7,105 nt of DNA from Ruminococcaceae bacterium UBA7135 (GTDB lineage: Bacteria > Bacillota > Clostridia > Oscillospirales > Ruminococcaceae). The notes under the pieces were generated by a model. The model did no database searches. It worked only from the letters and a program-made list of their open reading frames with translations, and had not been told where the DNA came from. Shown here one piece after another: positions 1 through 6,902 of this stretch (positions are counted from its first letter, which is position 1; every line of letters begins with the position of its first letter). The position numbers and the translations under genes are program-made. The stretch spans positions 493-7,597 of the forward strand of contig DKXD01000169.1 of assembly GCA_002492075.1 (NCBI GenBank), given 5' to 3'.

Positions 1-1811
1 TTGGGATTTATGATGTTCTGGCGAAAAATGAAAACCCGAATATACTTATTATCTCCGACGCAAGCGGGATATACAGCTGGTACAAGGTGCTTGTTACGGG
101 CATAGGCGCGGATTTTAAGATTATTACGGGCGCGCCGAATCCGCTTGTGTATTTAAGCGAGCAGGGCGGAGGACTGTATTTGATTTCTTCTCAAACTCTT
201 TTCAAGGACAACGTTCTTAAAAAGCACCTCGCGTCTCGTTTCAAATGGGATCTTGTGATAATCGACGAGGAAACGAACGTCAACGTTCCCGATTACAAAA
301 AGTATAAGGCGAACTTGCCATGGAAAGCGGAGCGCTTGATGGTGAACACGCCGTTTCCCGCAAAGACAGAGGATGACAAGATCGCACTTATCGATTTGAT
401 AAAGTCGGTTATGAACAATAGTGATCTCGCTTCCGAAGCTGACAAAATAGAGTTTAACGTGTCCTCGGCGTGCATGAACGAGGAATCGCCTGTTATGCGT
501 TATTTTGACAGCGCGGTTTATTCCGGCAGCCAAAACCGCAGGGTCTCGTTTGTGGATTACGGCTTCGATGAAAATACCATGAACAATCTTCGCAGACGCG
601 TTGATCTGCGTTCGGGACTTCCCACTTACCGCTTCTGCGGCAACGTTTTTGAGCAATATGATTGCGAGAAGTACGAAAAAGAGAAGAAGATCTATCTAAA
701 GCCGTTCTTCGGGCGTTCGGATGTTGAAGATCTCAGAGCATTTGATAAAAAGCTTGACAGTATGCTGAAACTTTGCGAGGAGACTATGGCGGTTCCCAAC
801 AGCCGTATGATGATCTACTGCTGTGATAAAAGCACCTTGGAATACCTCAATAAAGCGCTTTCATGCCTGTACGGAACCGATGTCCGCGTAGCGAGAGAGG
901 AGCTTTTGCGCAATGATGATATCGTGCGTATGCTTTCGGTAAACAGCAGCGCGAACGTTCCCAGAATAATGATTGGAACCGATGTTCTCGGAACGGCGGG
1001 CGACGGCATAGAGAATGTTACTTGTGTTGTGAATTACGAGCTGCCGCTGTCGCCGGTGCTTCTCGAAAGAAGAATGACAAGACACGGCATTGCAAAGGAA
1101 TCCGAGAGAAAGTTTGTTATCTTTCGCGATACCAATAAGGTGTTTGATTCCTGCTTGCTTGAGAAAGTATTGTATTTGCAGCTTGATAAGGCGTTTTGCG
1201 GAAGACTTCCCACAAGAAACATATTGTTGGATATTTCCGATAAGGCGGATTATATGAACGCTCTTATTGCGGATCTGAAATATACGCGTGATTTCGCAAA
1301 GCAGGTGGATAACTGCCTTGATCTCATCAAAAAAGTAAAGTGCGAGTATACCGTTCCCGAAAGCGAGAAGATAACCAATAGCAAACAGCTTGTGGATTTT
1401 GCGAATACAATGCTGGAGCGCTTGTATAAGATGCTGAGTATAAACGAAAACACGTCCGCCGATGACATCACCACAGTGATGAAAGGTCTTGACGGCTTGT
1501 GCATAATCGACGACGCAAAGCTGGAAACAACGCCCGGAAGAGAGCGTATGGCGGCATCGTTCGAGGATGAGGGTTACACCAATCTTCCTTTCGCCATGGA
1601 AGCGGTGGTTGGACTTGCCGATGCGAAAGCGGAGATCGATGAGTTCCACAAGAGCGAGAATTTCCACTTGAGGATAAAACAGGAAATAAGCGCACTTGAG
1701 GACGGCATACAGTATTCGGTGCTTTACGGCATTTGGAAATATCGGGCAAAGGAGCAGGATTCCGACCGCTCGTTCAAGGATTACATCAAGATATATAACG
1801 ATGGCATTTGA
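1..1811 (+). CDS. SNF2/RapA-like superfamily 2 helicase, degenerate, 5'-truncated by window edge
   Basis: The reading frame is open from base 3 to the TGA at 1809-1811, giving 602 visible residues; the true start and Walker A motif lie left of the window. The visible order is SF2-like. A motif Ia-type strand (NILIISDASGIYSWYKVL, 51-104) is followed by a SNF2-like segment LYLISSQTLF and Walker B DLVIIDEET (DEET at 264-275). A motif III counterpart, MVNTP (339-353), stands where LTGTP is usual. RecA-like domain 2 then carries motif V (IGTDVLGTAGDGIENV, about 972-1019) and motif VI-like LLERRMTRHG (1059-1088). The C-terminal ~220 residues are helical and charged, and I do not recognise them. SNF2/RapA proteins are ATP-driven translocases acting on nucleic acid or nucleoprotein. 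Here the usual DEAH His and the GRxHRxGQ motif are altered, so helicase-family membership is fairly sure but active ATP hydrolysis is not. The methionine at 87 is internal, not the start. The next gene encodes a GHKL ATPase and is a plausible partner. Confidence 0.8.
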   Translation, partial: GIYDVLAKNENPNILIISDASGIYSWYKVLVTGIGADFKIITGAPNPLVYLSEQGGGLYLISSQTLFKDNVLKKHLASRFKWDLVIIDEETNVNVPDYKKYKANLPWKAERLMVNTPFPAKTEDDKIALIDLIKSVMNNSDLASEADKIEFNVSSACMNEESPVMRYFDSAVYSGSQNRRVSFVDYGFDENTMNNLRRRVDLRSGLPTYRFCGNVFEQYDCEKYEKEKKIYLKPFFGRSDVEDLRAFDKKLDSMLKLCEETMAVPNSRMMIYCCDKSTLEYLNKALSCLYGTDVRVAREELLRNDDIVRMLSVNSSANVPRIMIGTDVLGTAGDGIENVTCVVNYELPLSPVLLERRMTRHGIAKESERKFVIFRDTNKVFDSCLLEKVLYLQLDKAFCGRLPTRNILLDISDKADYMNALIADLKYTRDFAKQVDNCLDLIKKVKCEYTVPESEKITNSKQLVDFANTMLERLYKMLSINENTSADDITTVMKGLDGLCIIDDAKLETTPGRERMAASFEDEGYTNLPFAMEAVVGLADAKAEIDEFHKSENFHLRIKQEISALEDGIQYSVLYGIWKYRAKEQDSDRSFKDYIKIYNDGI

Positions 1812-1812
1812 A

Positions 1813-1920
1813 TAATTGATAATGTATAATGGAGAATTGAAAATTGCTGTATGTTGACGCGGGCGCGACCGATATATGGCGATTATCCGTTATTGATTTT
1901 CCATTCTCAATTTTCAATTA
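1813..1920. repeat. MITE-like intergenic element with imperfect terminal inverted repeats
   Basis: The left arm at 1813-1837 (TAATTGATAATGTATAATGG and five further bases) pairs with the reverse complement of 1896-1920 at 20 of 25 positions. The arms enclose about 58 bp containing a GC-rich core (1857-1880). The element begins two bases after the stop codon of the helicase gene and ends 62 bp before the next start. AT-rich TAATTGATAAT-type ends around a GC-rich core resemble dispersed non-coding repeats of clostridial genomes. The family name and the mobility are inference, since only one copy is visible. It could also form a long imperfect hairpin in RNA. Confidence 0.5.
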
Positions 1921-1969
1921 AATTTCGCCTGCCGCGCGGGCATTAAGCTAAAATATTGCGCGGAGAAAC

Positions 1970-1974
1970 GGGGA
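1970..1974 (+). promoter_or_regulatory. Ribosome binding site choosing the ATG at 1983
   Basis: GGGGA lies 8 bases before the ATG at 1983. This favours that ATG over the in-frame TTG at 1956, which would add nine residues and has no purine-rich site upstream of it. A GGAGA at 1962-1966 is a second candidate but is 16 bases away. Confidence 0.5.
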
Positions 1975-1982
1975 TACGGATA

Positions 1983-4900
1983 ATGAGCGGAAGCTATGAC
2001 GCAGTTGAAAAGCTGCTTGGTGATTTTTTTGAACGCAATACCGCCGGTGATAAGGAAGGCGCAAAGGAAGTAGTCGAGAATATAAAGCAAAAGCTTAAAA
2101 GCGGTGAGTTTGACAGCGCGCCGTTTAAGGATTACTTCAACAATCAGTTTGCGGGCAGAGGCGCGGCGAACGTCAACAATATTTTCAAGGATTACCCCCG
2201 GGAATCTATTGTAAGAGAGCTGCTTCAGAACTGCTTCGGGTGCGATTATGACGACCCCGGGATCAAGGTAATGATCGAGTTCCTTGATGAGGGGCAGGTA
2301 AAGCTTACCTATAACGAGACGGGTTTCAATTTGGAGCAGGTGTTCTATTATCTTTCGGTAGGACGCAACGAGGGTGATAAGAAGCGCGAGGGTCGGTTCG
2401 GCTTGGGCGCAAAGAGCGTTTTTGCGAATGTAGATTGGTTCAAGATGCGCTCTAACGAGTACTCTCTGCGCGTTGTGAACGACGATGGTACGCTTAAGGT
2501 TCGTGAACTCGAGCTTAACGGACAGCATTTCCCGCACACGGAGGTAGTGTTCGCGCTGCCGCTTGACGAGCAGGAGACGCTTCACGAAAACTTGGTGTCG
2601 CTGACATCGCATAAAGGCAGCTATATAAATATGGTTGACCTGTGCTTCGCGTTCATTAAGAAAAAGCACTTGAAATCCAAGGACGAGGAGGAGTGCGCTG
2701 ACAGAACCTTTAATATTGCGGTCATCAATTATGGCAAGCCCGAGATCGTTTATAAGATTCAGCAGATCCGTAAGAATGAGAACGATATCCCGAAGGTACG
2801 CTTCTCTGAAAACGGAAAGAGCGTTGCCGATTTCATTCACGCCGAGAACGACGGCTTCGTTTATCTGATACCGTACGCTATTTCGGGCGCAAAGCGCGAG
2901 GCGGCGCGGGTGCTGATGAGTAAGTACAACTACTTCTCTACATTCGAGCTTACGGGATTTGTAAATGCCGCAAATCAGAAGTTCGTTGAGGATCAGCTTT
3001 CGGCGTTCTTCGTTTCCGTTCCGAATAAATATATCACAAACAACCGTTCCGGCATCAAGTATGATTCGCTTGAGGAATGTTCCGAGAAGATCGAGCAGGG
3101 CATCTTGGCAGTTACCGAAGAATACAAGCGCCTGTTCGTTTTGGAGCTTGTTCAGCGTCAGGACGCCGCCGAGCGTTATATGCTGCGTCCCAAGCAGTAT
3201 GTTTTTGAGTTCTTCTACAACTATATTAACAACAGCGCTATCGTAAAGGGACTTCGCGAGAAATTCAGCGACGGTATCTCTATATTGTTCCCTCATTCCG
3301 ACGAGCCCGTGCTTTTCGCTTCGCTGCGTGAAAAGGGATTTTTCTCCGAGAACGACAGCGTTTCCAAGGAAGATCACGAGGACGGTACAGCGGCAAAGCA
3401 GTTGGAAGCCGATATTGAAAGCATGAACGCTTGGTATGGCAAGGACGATAATCACGTTCTTGTTGCCAAATATAATTGGAACGTCCCCGGAACGGACGAG
3501 GGCGGAGAGGAGTTCCTGTATTCGTTCTATCAGGACGGAAATCAATACTTTATGTCCTCCGACGGTGATAAGAAGATCAAGGATTACGAACTGTCTGCCA
3601 GCTTTATCAGCATAATCAGCTTAAAGCTTTCCGAGAGTATTGTAAACGGCTCCGTTGCGGATGAAGACGCGTTGGCAAGAACATTTGAGATAATCGATGA
3701 GATGTTCGGCGAGAACTACCGTATCTCGATGAAATACTTCCAGTTGGTGGTAACATCCGGCACGGCACAGATACAGTTTGAAATCTCAAAGATCAATATA
3801 GGCAACCTCAAAAAGGCGTATGATACCCTTGCGGCGCACGAGATGAGATTTGAAAACCATCAGATATTCAATCAGATATCCACATTGATGGTAAATTCGT
3901 TCACCAACGGTAAAGACACCATTCAGTTCCTAAAAGAGATCAAATCGCAGGGCGGCGAGGTCACGCTTGCTCTTGATATCAATAAGCGATATCGCTTCTC
4001 CGTTTACGGAAAGCAGTTTATGATACCGCCTAATATCTCTACCGCGGATCTTTTGGATATCGTCGGCGATGTATACGCTCTTATTGAAAGCGGCTTGCTG
4101 AATAACCGCGAGTTTGACTTTATGTTTACGGCAGGACGTTTCAGCTTTGATATTCAAGATATTCTATCGGTGCTTCCGGAGGTCGGAGGCGCGGACGAAG
4201 CCGAAAAGTTGCTTGCTAAGATCTATGTGTGCGACCTTAGCCTTGATAAGATAGTATTGCTTGACGGAGAGAATAGGCTTAAAAAGATAGTTGACCTTTC
4301 CGCGCCTATATCCGCCGAAGATAAAGAAAACACGGCGAAGTTTGTTATCTTGCGCGATGGTATGACAAAGCCGCAGTATGCGGGCTTTGCGGAGTTTATT
4401 CTTACGGGCGCGAATAAGGACCGCCTGCGTGCGTTGTATTCAGGCACGGAAGAGCCGAACCTTGTTCTTATAGATCAGCTTCCTTACTACTATAAGCCTG
4501 TTCCGATCATATCTCGTGCGGAGTTTGACGGTCTGCGCAAGCAGGTTCGCAGAATAGCTGCTTATGAAAAAGTCAACCCGAAGGCATACCGCAACTTTTT
4601 CGCGCGCGATGTCAACGCCAAACTGTATGGCTATGGCGGTGTCTGCCCGTGCTGCGGATATGAAACGGGTGTACTCAACAGCTTTGTGATTAAGAACTTT
4701 TCGATCGGACTTATGAACGGCGAAAAAGAACAGAAGTTCAACTTCTCGTTGTATCTGTGCCACAATGACGCGGACGCAGCCGCGGGCTGGCTTATTGATG
4801 ATGTTAGCATAGGAGGTATGACGCCGTTTCTATGGCTTGAAGAAATATCGCAGATCGACAGCATACCGCCTGAGTTCTTATATTGCCGTATCAAGTATCG

Positions 4901-5363
4901 CAGACAACTGAGCTATGATATTTGCGAGCCTGACGCCAACAACAGCATATCTCTCGATTCAATATTTGAGGGCGCTCCGGAGGTGTTCGATGCGGTTTTG
5001 AGCCCGATGATGGCTGCAAAATGGTTTGAGGATAATACCGGCAAGCCGCCCGCTTCCGAGCATAAAACTCCTGAACAGCCGGTTCAGCAACCTGTTCAGA
5101 AACCAAATTCGGTTCTTGAAACTGCGAATAAGGATATAGGCTCTACCGTTTTGATGGACGAGGCGCCTACCGCAAAGAAGCCTGCTCCCGCGTCGAAAAA
5201 GCCGGTAGGTCTTGAGCCTATGATGCCGACGGCAAGCAAACCGTCGTCACACGGTCCTGTGCAACAACATTCCAACAGAGAAATGAAGCCGCGCTATCCC
5301 GCTCCAGAGGGTGTAACTCCCAGAAAGCCCAGACTGGAACCCATGCAAAGCGATCCAAAGTGA
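1983..5363 (+). CDS. Sacsin-like GHKL (Hsp90-fold) ATPase with putative zinc site and disordered tail
   Basis: The protein has 1126 residues from the ATG at 1983. Its N-terminal Bergerat fold shows the N box RELLQNCFGC (E79, N83), the G1 box YNETGFN (111-116) and the G2 box GRFGLGAKSVF (137-147). GRFG-G-KSVF is typical of sacsin-type HATPases rather than of histidine kinases. Residues about 321-360 (FELTGF ... FFVSVPNKYITNNRSGI) look like the S5-type middle domain that follows GHKL domains in Hsp90 and MutL. Residues about 400-880 are unrecognised mixed alpha/beta sequence. CPCC (C888, C890, C891) with a later LCHN (C926, H927) suggests a zinc-binding knuckle. Residues from about 1018 to the end are Pro/Gln/Lys/Ser-rich and probably disordered. 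Family knowledge: such ATPases undergo ATP-driven conformational switching as chaperone-like or nucleic-acid-associated machines. Location is cytoplasmic, with no signal peptide or membrane segment. It lies downstream of the helicase gene on the same strand with a repeat element between, and a terminator follows. The ATPase family call is strong; the biological role is unknown. Confidence 0.82.
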   Translation: MSGSYDAVEKLLGDFFERNTAGDKEGAKEVVENIKQKLKSGEFDSAPFKDYFNNQFAGRGAANVNNIFKDYPRESIVRELLQNCFGCDYDDPGIKVMIEFLDEGQVKLTYNETGFNLEQVFYYLSVGRNEGDKKREGRFGLGAKSVFANVDWFKMRSNEYSLRVVNDDGTLKVRELELNGQHFPHTEVVFALPLDEQETLHENLVSLTSHKGSYINMVDLCFAFIKKKHLKSKDEEECADRTFNIAVINYGKPEIVYKIQQIRKNENDIPKVRFSENGKSVADFIHAENDGFVYLIPYAISGAKREAARVLMSKYNYFSTFELTGFVNAANQKFVEDQLSAFFVSVPNKYITNNRSGIKYDSLEECSEKIEQGILAVTEEYKRLFVLELVQRQDAAERYMLRPKQYVFEFFYNYINNSAIVKGLREKFSDGISILFPHSDEPVLFASLREKGFFSENDSVSKEDHEDGTAAKQLEADIESMNAWYGKDDNHVLVAKYNWNVPGTDEGGEEFLYSFYQDGNQYFMSSDGDKKIKDYELSASFISIISLKLSESIVNGSVADEDALARTFEIIDEMFGENYRISMKYFQLVVTSGTAQIQFEISKINIGNLKKAYDTLAAHEMRFENHQIFNQISTLMVNSFTNGKDTIQFLKEIKSQGGEVTLALDINKRYRFSVYGKQFMIPPNISTADLLDIVGDVYALIESGLLNNREFDFMFTAGRFSFDIQDILSVLPEVGGADEAEKLLAKIYVCDLSLDKIVLLDGENRLKKIVDLSAPISAEDKENTAKFVILRDGMTKPQYAGFAEFILTGANKDRLRALYSGTEEPNLVLIDQLPYYYKPVPIISRAEFDGLRKQVRRIAAYEKVNPKAYRNFFARDVNAKLYGYGGVCPCCGYETGVLNSFVIKNFSIGLMNGEKEQKFNFSLYLCHNDADAAAGWLIDDVSIGGMTPFLWLEEISQIDSIPPEFLYCRIKYRRQLSYDICEPDANNSISLDSIFEGAPEVFDAVLSPMMAAKWFEDNTGKPPASEHKTPEQPVQQPVQKPNSVLETANKDIGSTVLMDEAPTAKKPAPASKKPVGLEPMMPTASKPSSHGPVQQHSNREMKPRYPAPEGVTPRKPRLEPMQSDPK

Positions 5364-5371
5364 TCTGTATA

Positions 5372-5400
5372 AAAAGCCGCCCATTTATTGGGCGGCTTTT
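5372..5400. terminator. Rho-independent terminator, likely bidirectional
   Basis: The arm AAAAGCCGCCCA (5372-5383) and its exact complement TGGGCGGCTTTT (5389-5400) form a perfect 12-bp stem around a TTTAT loop. The GC core is flanked by A4 and T4, so it can terminate transcription from either side. It starts 8 bases after the ATPase stop codon and separates that gene from the lipoprotein unit. Confidence 0.92.
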
Positions 5401-5469
5401 AGAATATGATCATCAAATTGTCTGTCTTTAATGCGTTTTTGCTGCCTTTGACGAGGGTAACGGTGATAT

Positions 5470-5498
5470 AAAGCTGTAATTGCAGTTTTAATTTTTTT
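5470..5498 (+). terminator. Weak hairpin plus T-run, possible secondary terminator
   Basis: AAAGCTG (5470-5476) pairs with CAGTTTT (5483-5489), with one G-U pair, around a 6-base loop. After two A residues comes a run of seven T (5492-5498). The stem is short and AT-rich, so this may only back up the strong terminator upstream or be a chance structure in an AT-rich spacer. Apart from this hairpin and the promoter, I see nothing in the 5401-5600 intergenic stretch. Confidence 0.25.
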
Positions 5499-5502
5499 AT
5501 GC

Positions 5503-5531
5503 TTGACAATTATATTTAAAAATGATATAAT
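5503..5531 (+). promoter_or_regulatory. Consensus sigma-A promoter with extended -10
   Basis: TTGACA (-35, 5503-5508) and TATAAT (-10, 5526-5531) are both exact consensus with a 17-bp spacer. TG at 5523-5524 gives the extended -10 TGn. The start of transcription would fall near 5538, leaving a leader of about 93 bases before the TTG start at 5631. It follows the terminator, so the lipoprotein gene has its own transcription unit. I see no clear operator or riboswitch in the leader. Confidence 0.88.
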
Positions 5532-5614
5532 TAAAGTATGCAGGTTTTTGTCATTTCCGTAAGAAAAGGTTGAATATAATAACATTTGATATTGTATTTT
5601 TTCTGAAGTAAGGT

Positions 5615-5622
5615 AAGGAGAG
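5615..5622 (+). promoter_or_regulatory. Strong ribosome binding site for a TTG start
   Basis: AAGGAGAG sits 8 bases before the TTG at 5631. The spacing supports TTG as the initiator. The next in-frame ATG (5652) would be 29 bases away and would remove the basic N-terminal region of the signal peptide. Confidence 0.8.
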
Positions 5623-5630
5623 TTGATTTT

Positions 5631-6884
5631 TTGAATAAACAGCATAGTAAAATGCTATTGGCAGCGATTTTGTGCGCGGGGATATTGAGCGGCTGCAATA
5701 ATTCGCCCGCTTCGCCTGTTGTATCCAAACCCCACATAATAAAACCTACTGAAGGGTCTTCTTCACAGGATAATAGCAGCTATTCTTCGTCGGACAGTTC
5801 ACAGACGATACAGTCAAGCACTGTGTCTTCTTCAACAAGTGAAATAAACGAATCTACGCCGCAGTCATCGAGCAAGTCAACGCCAATATCGTCGAGCAAG
5901 TCAACGCCAATATCGTCGAGCAAGCCGACGCCAATATCGTCGAGCAATTCAACGTCAACATCGTCGGGCAAGTCAACGTCAACATCGTCGAGCAAGCCGA
6001 CGCCAATATCGTCGAGTAAGTCAATGTCAACATCGTCGAGCAAGCCGACGTCAACATCGTCAAGCAAGTCAACAGCGCAGTCGTCAAGTACATTGTCATC
6101 CACGCCCGTAATTACGCCAACTACCGGCAGTTTAGATGATTATACATCAAAATGGGCGTACAATCAGATAACATCAAAGCAGCAAAAAGTTTATGCACGG
6201 TTGTTTGAGAGCGCCTCATCGCTATCCCAATCCTGTGATATTTCTGATATCGGGGTTACCGAAGATGATCTTTACACAGCATTCTGGGCGTTCGATTATG
6301 ATAATCCGCAGTTCCTTGAGCTTGGGAGCGGCTATTCATACAGTTATGTTGCCGAACCGAACGGTCAAAAGGATATGAGAAGTATCTCGATAGATTACAG
6401 CAGAACGTCGAGCGAGATTTCTCAGGGTAATTTCGACAGTACTGTGAAAAGTGTTTTAGCGCAAGCGCAAAGTCAAATCGGCGACTACGCAAAGCTGCAA
6501 TATGTTCATGACTGGATAGTAAACAATACGGTCTATCTTAAGGAAGATACCGATTACGAAAGCGAAGCGGACGGTCCCGTTATATACGGCAAGGCTATTT
6601 GCGAGGGCTATTCCAAAGCGTTTATGTATTTTGCGCAGTCAATGGGCTATGAATGTATATGCGTTGTAGGCGGCGCGAGTGGTATAGATCATATGTGGAA
6701 TATGGTAAAGCTTGAAGGACAGTGGTATCATGTTGATGTTACTTGGGATGATCCCGTTATGTCGGATGGCAGTCACGCGCTGAAGTATAATTATTTCTTG
6801 ATAAGTGATGCCCGGATCAAACTCGATCACTCGATCAACACACCTTTCAAGATACCTAGCGCACCGCAAAACTACGCACAATAG
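5631..6884 (+). CDS. Surface lipoprotein with Ser-rich repeat linker and transglutaminase-like domain
   Basis: 417 residues from a TTG start. Residues 1-22 are a lipoprotein signal: a basic start (NKQHSK), a hydrophobic stretch and the lipobox LSGC with the lipidated Cys at 22. Residues about 23-165 form a Ser/Thr/Pro/Lys-rich spacer, with nine 8-residue repeats at 80-151, suited to carrying the domain through the cell wall. Residues about 170-280 form a conserved-looking region (ITSKQQKVYARLF ... AFDYDNPQFLEL) often seen before transglutaminase domains in clostridial proteins. Residues about 285-395 are the transglutaminase-like domain: GKAICEGYSKAF with nucleophile Cys324, DHMWNMV with His354, and YHVDVTWDDP with Asp369, so the triad is complete. 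This superfamily includes protein cross-linking enzymes and, in bacteria, many cysteine peptidases or amidases, so the reaction and the substrate cannot be named. It has its own consensus promoter and is probably co-transcribed with the 42-codon ORF downstream. Confidence 0.9.
   Translation: MNKQHSKMLLAAILCAGILSGCNNSPASPVVSKPHIIKPTEGSSSQDNSSYSSSDSSQTIQSSTVSSSTSEINESTPQSSSKSTPISSSKSTPISSSKPTPISSSNSTSTSSGKSTSTSSSKPTPISSSKSMSTSSSKPTSTSSSKSTAQSSSTLSSTPVITPTTGSLDDYTSKWAYNQITSKQQKVYARLFESASSLSQSCDISDIGVTEDDLYTAFWAFDYDNPQFLELGSGYSYSYVAEPNGQKDMRSISIDYSRTSSEISQGNFDSTVKSVLAQAQSQIGDYAKLQYVHDWIVNNTVYLKEDTDYESEADGPVIYGKAICEGYSKAFMYFAQSMGYECICVVGGASGIDHMWNMVKLEGQWYHVDVTWDDPVMSDGSHALKYNYFLISDARIKLDHSINTPFKIPSAPQNYAQ
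5868..6083 (+). repeat. Nine in-frame 24-bp tandem repeats inside the lipoprotein gene
   Basis: Nine consecutive 24-bp units, consensus TCGAGCAAGTCAACG followed by CCAATATCG or TCAACATCG, encode SSK(S/P)T(P/S)(I/T)S at residues 80-151. The first two units are identical and the last is the most diverged. A half-matching stretch (ACGCCGCAGTCA, 5856-5867) precedes the array. As 24 is a multiple of three, gain or loss of units changes linker length without a frameshift. Confidence 0.93.
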
Positions 6885-6891
6885 TAACTTT

Positions 6892-6897
6892 GGAGGG
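6892..6897 (+). promoter_or_regulatory. Ribosome binding site for the 42-codon ORF
   Basis: GGAGGG ends five bases before the ATG at 6903. This near-consensus site, 7 bases after the lipoprotein stop, is the main support that the short ORF is translated. Confidence 0.75.
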
Positions 6898-6902
6898 CGA
6901 AT

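Noticed and set aside
861..1667. 268-codon minus-strand ORF opposite the helicase
   Set aside because: It is antisense to helicase motifs V and VI, has a Cys/His/Ile-rich composition without a domain, and is a shadow frame.
1801..1811. ATGGCATTTGA shared with 7031-7041, as possible insertion-site duplication
   Set aside because: An 11-base match between two places in 7 kb is expected several times by chance, and no longer similarity surrounds it.
1854..1880. TTGACG-containing promoter before the ATPase gene
   Set aside because: No acceptable -10 hexamer lies 16-18 bases downstream; the nearest AT-rich match is 13 bases away.
1956..1982. TTG at 1956 as start of the ATPase gene
   Set aside because: No purine-rich site precedes it, while GGGGA is well spaced before the ATG at 1983.
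1914..3545. 543-codon minus-strand ORF opposite the ATPase gene
   Set aside because: The translation has no recognisable domain, is Val/Ile/Leu/Arg-rich as antisense frames often are, and lies wholly over a plus-strand frame with clear GHKL motifs. Its length is best explained by codon bias of the real gene.
5868..6083. CRISPR-like array
   Set aside because: The units abut with no spacers, are in frame, and encode a Ser-rich linker.
5780..6103. Minus-strand ORF encoding a repeated LLDDVDV-type acidic protein
   Set aside because: It is the antisense reading of the 24-bp repeats in the lipoprotein gene; the periodicity alone keeps the frame open.
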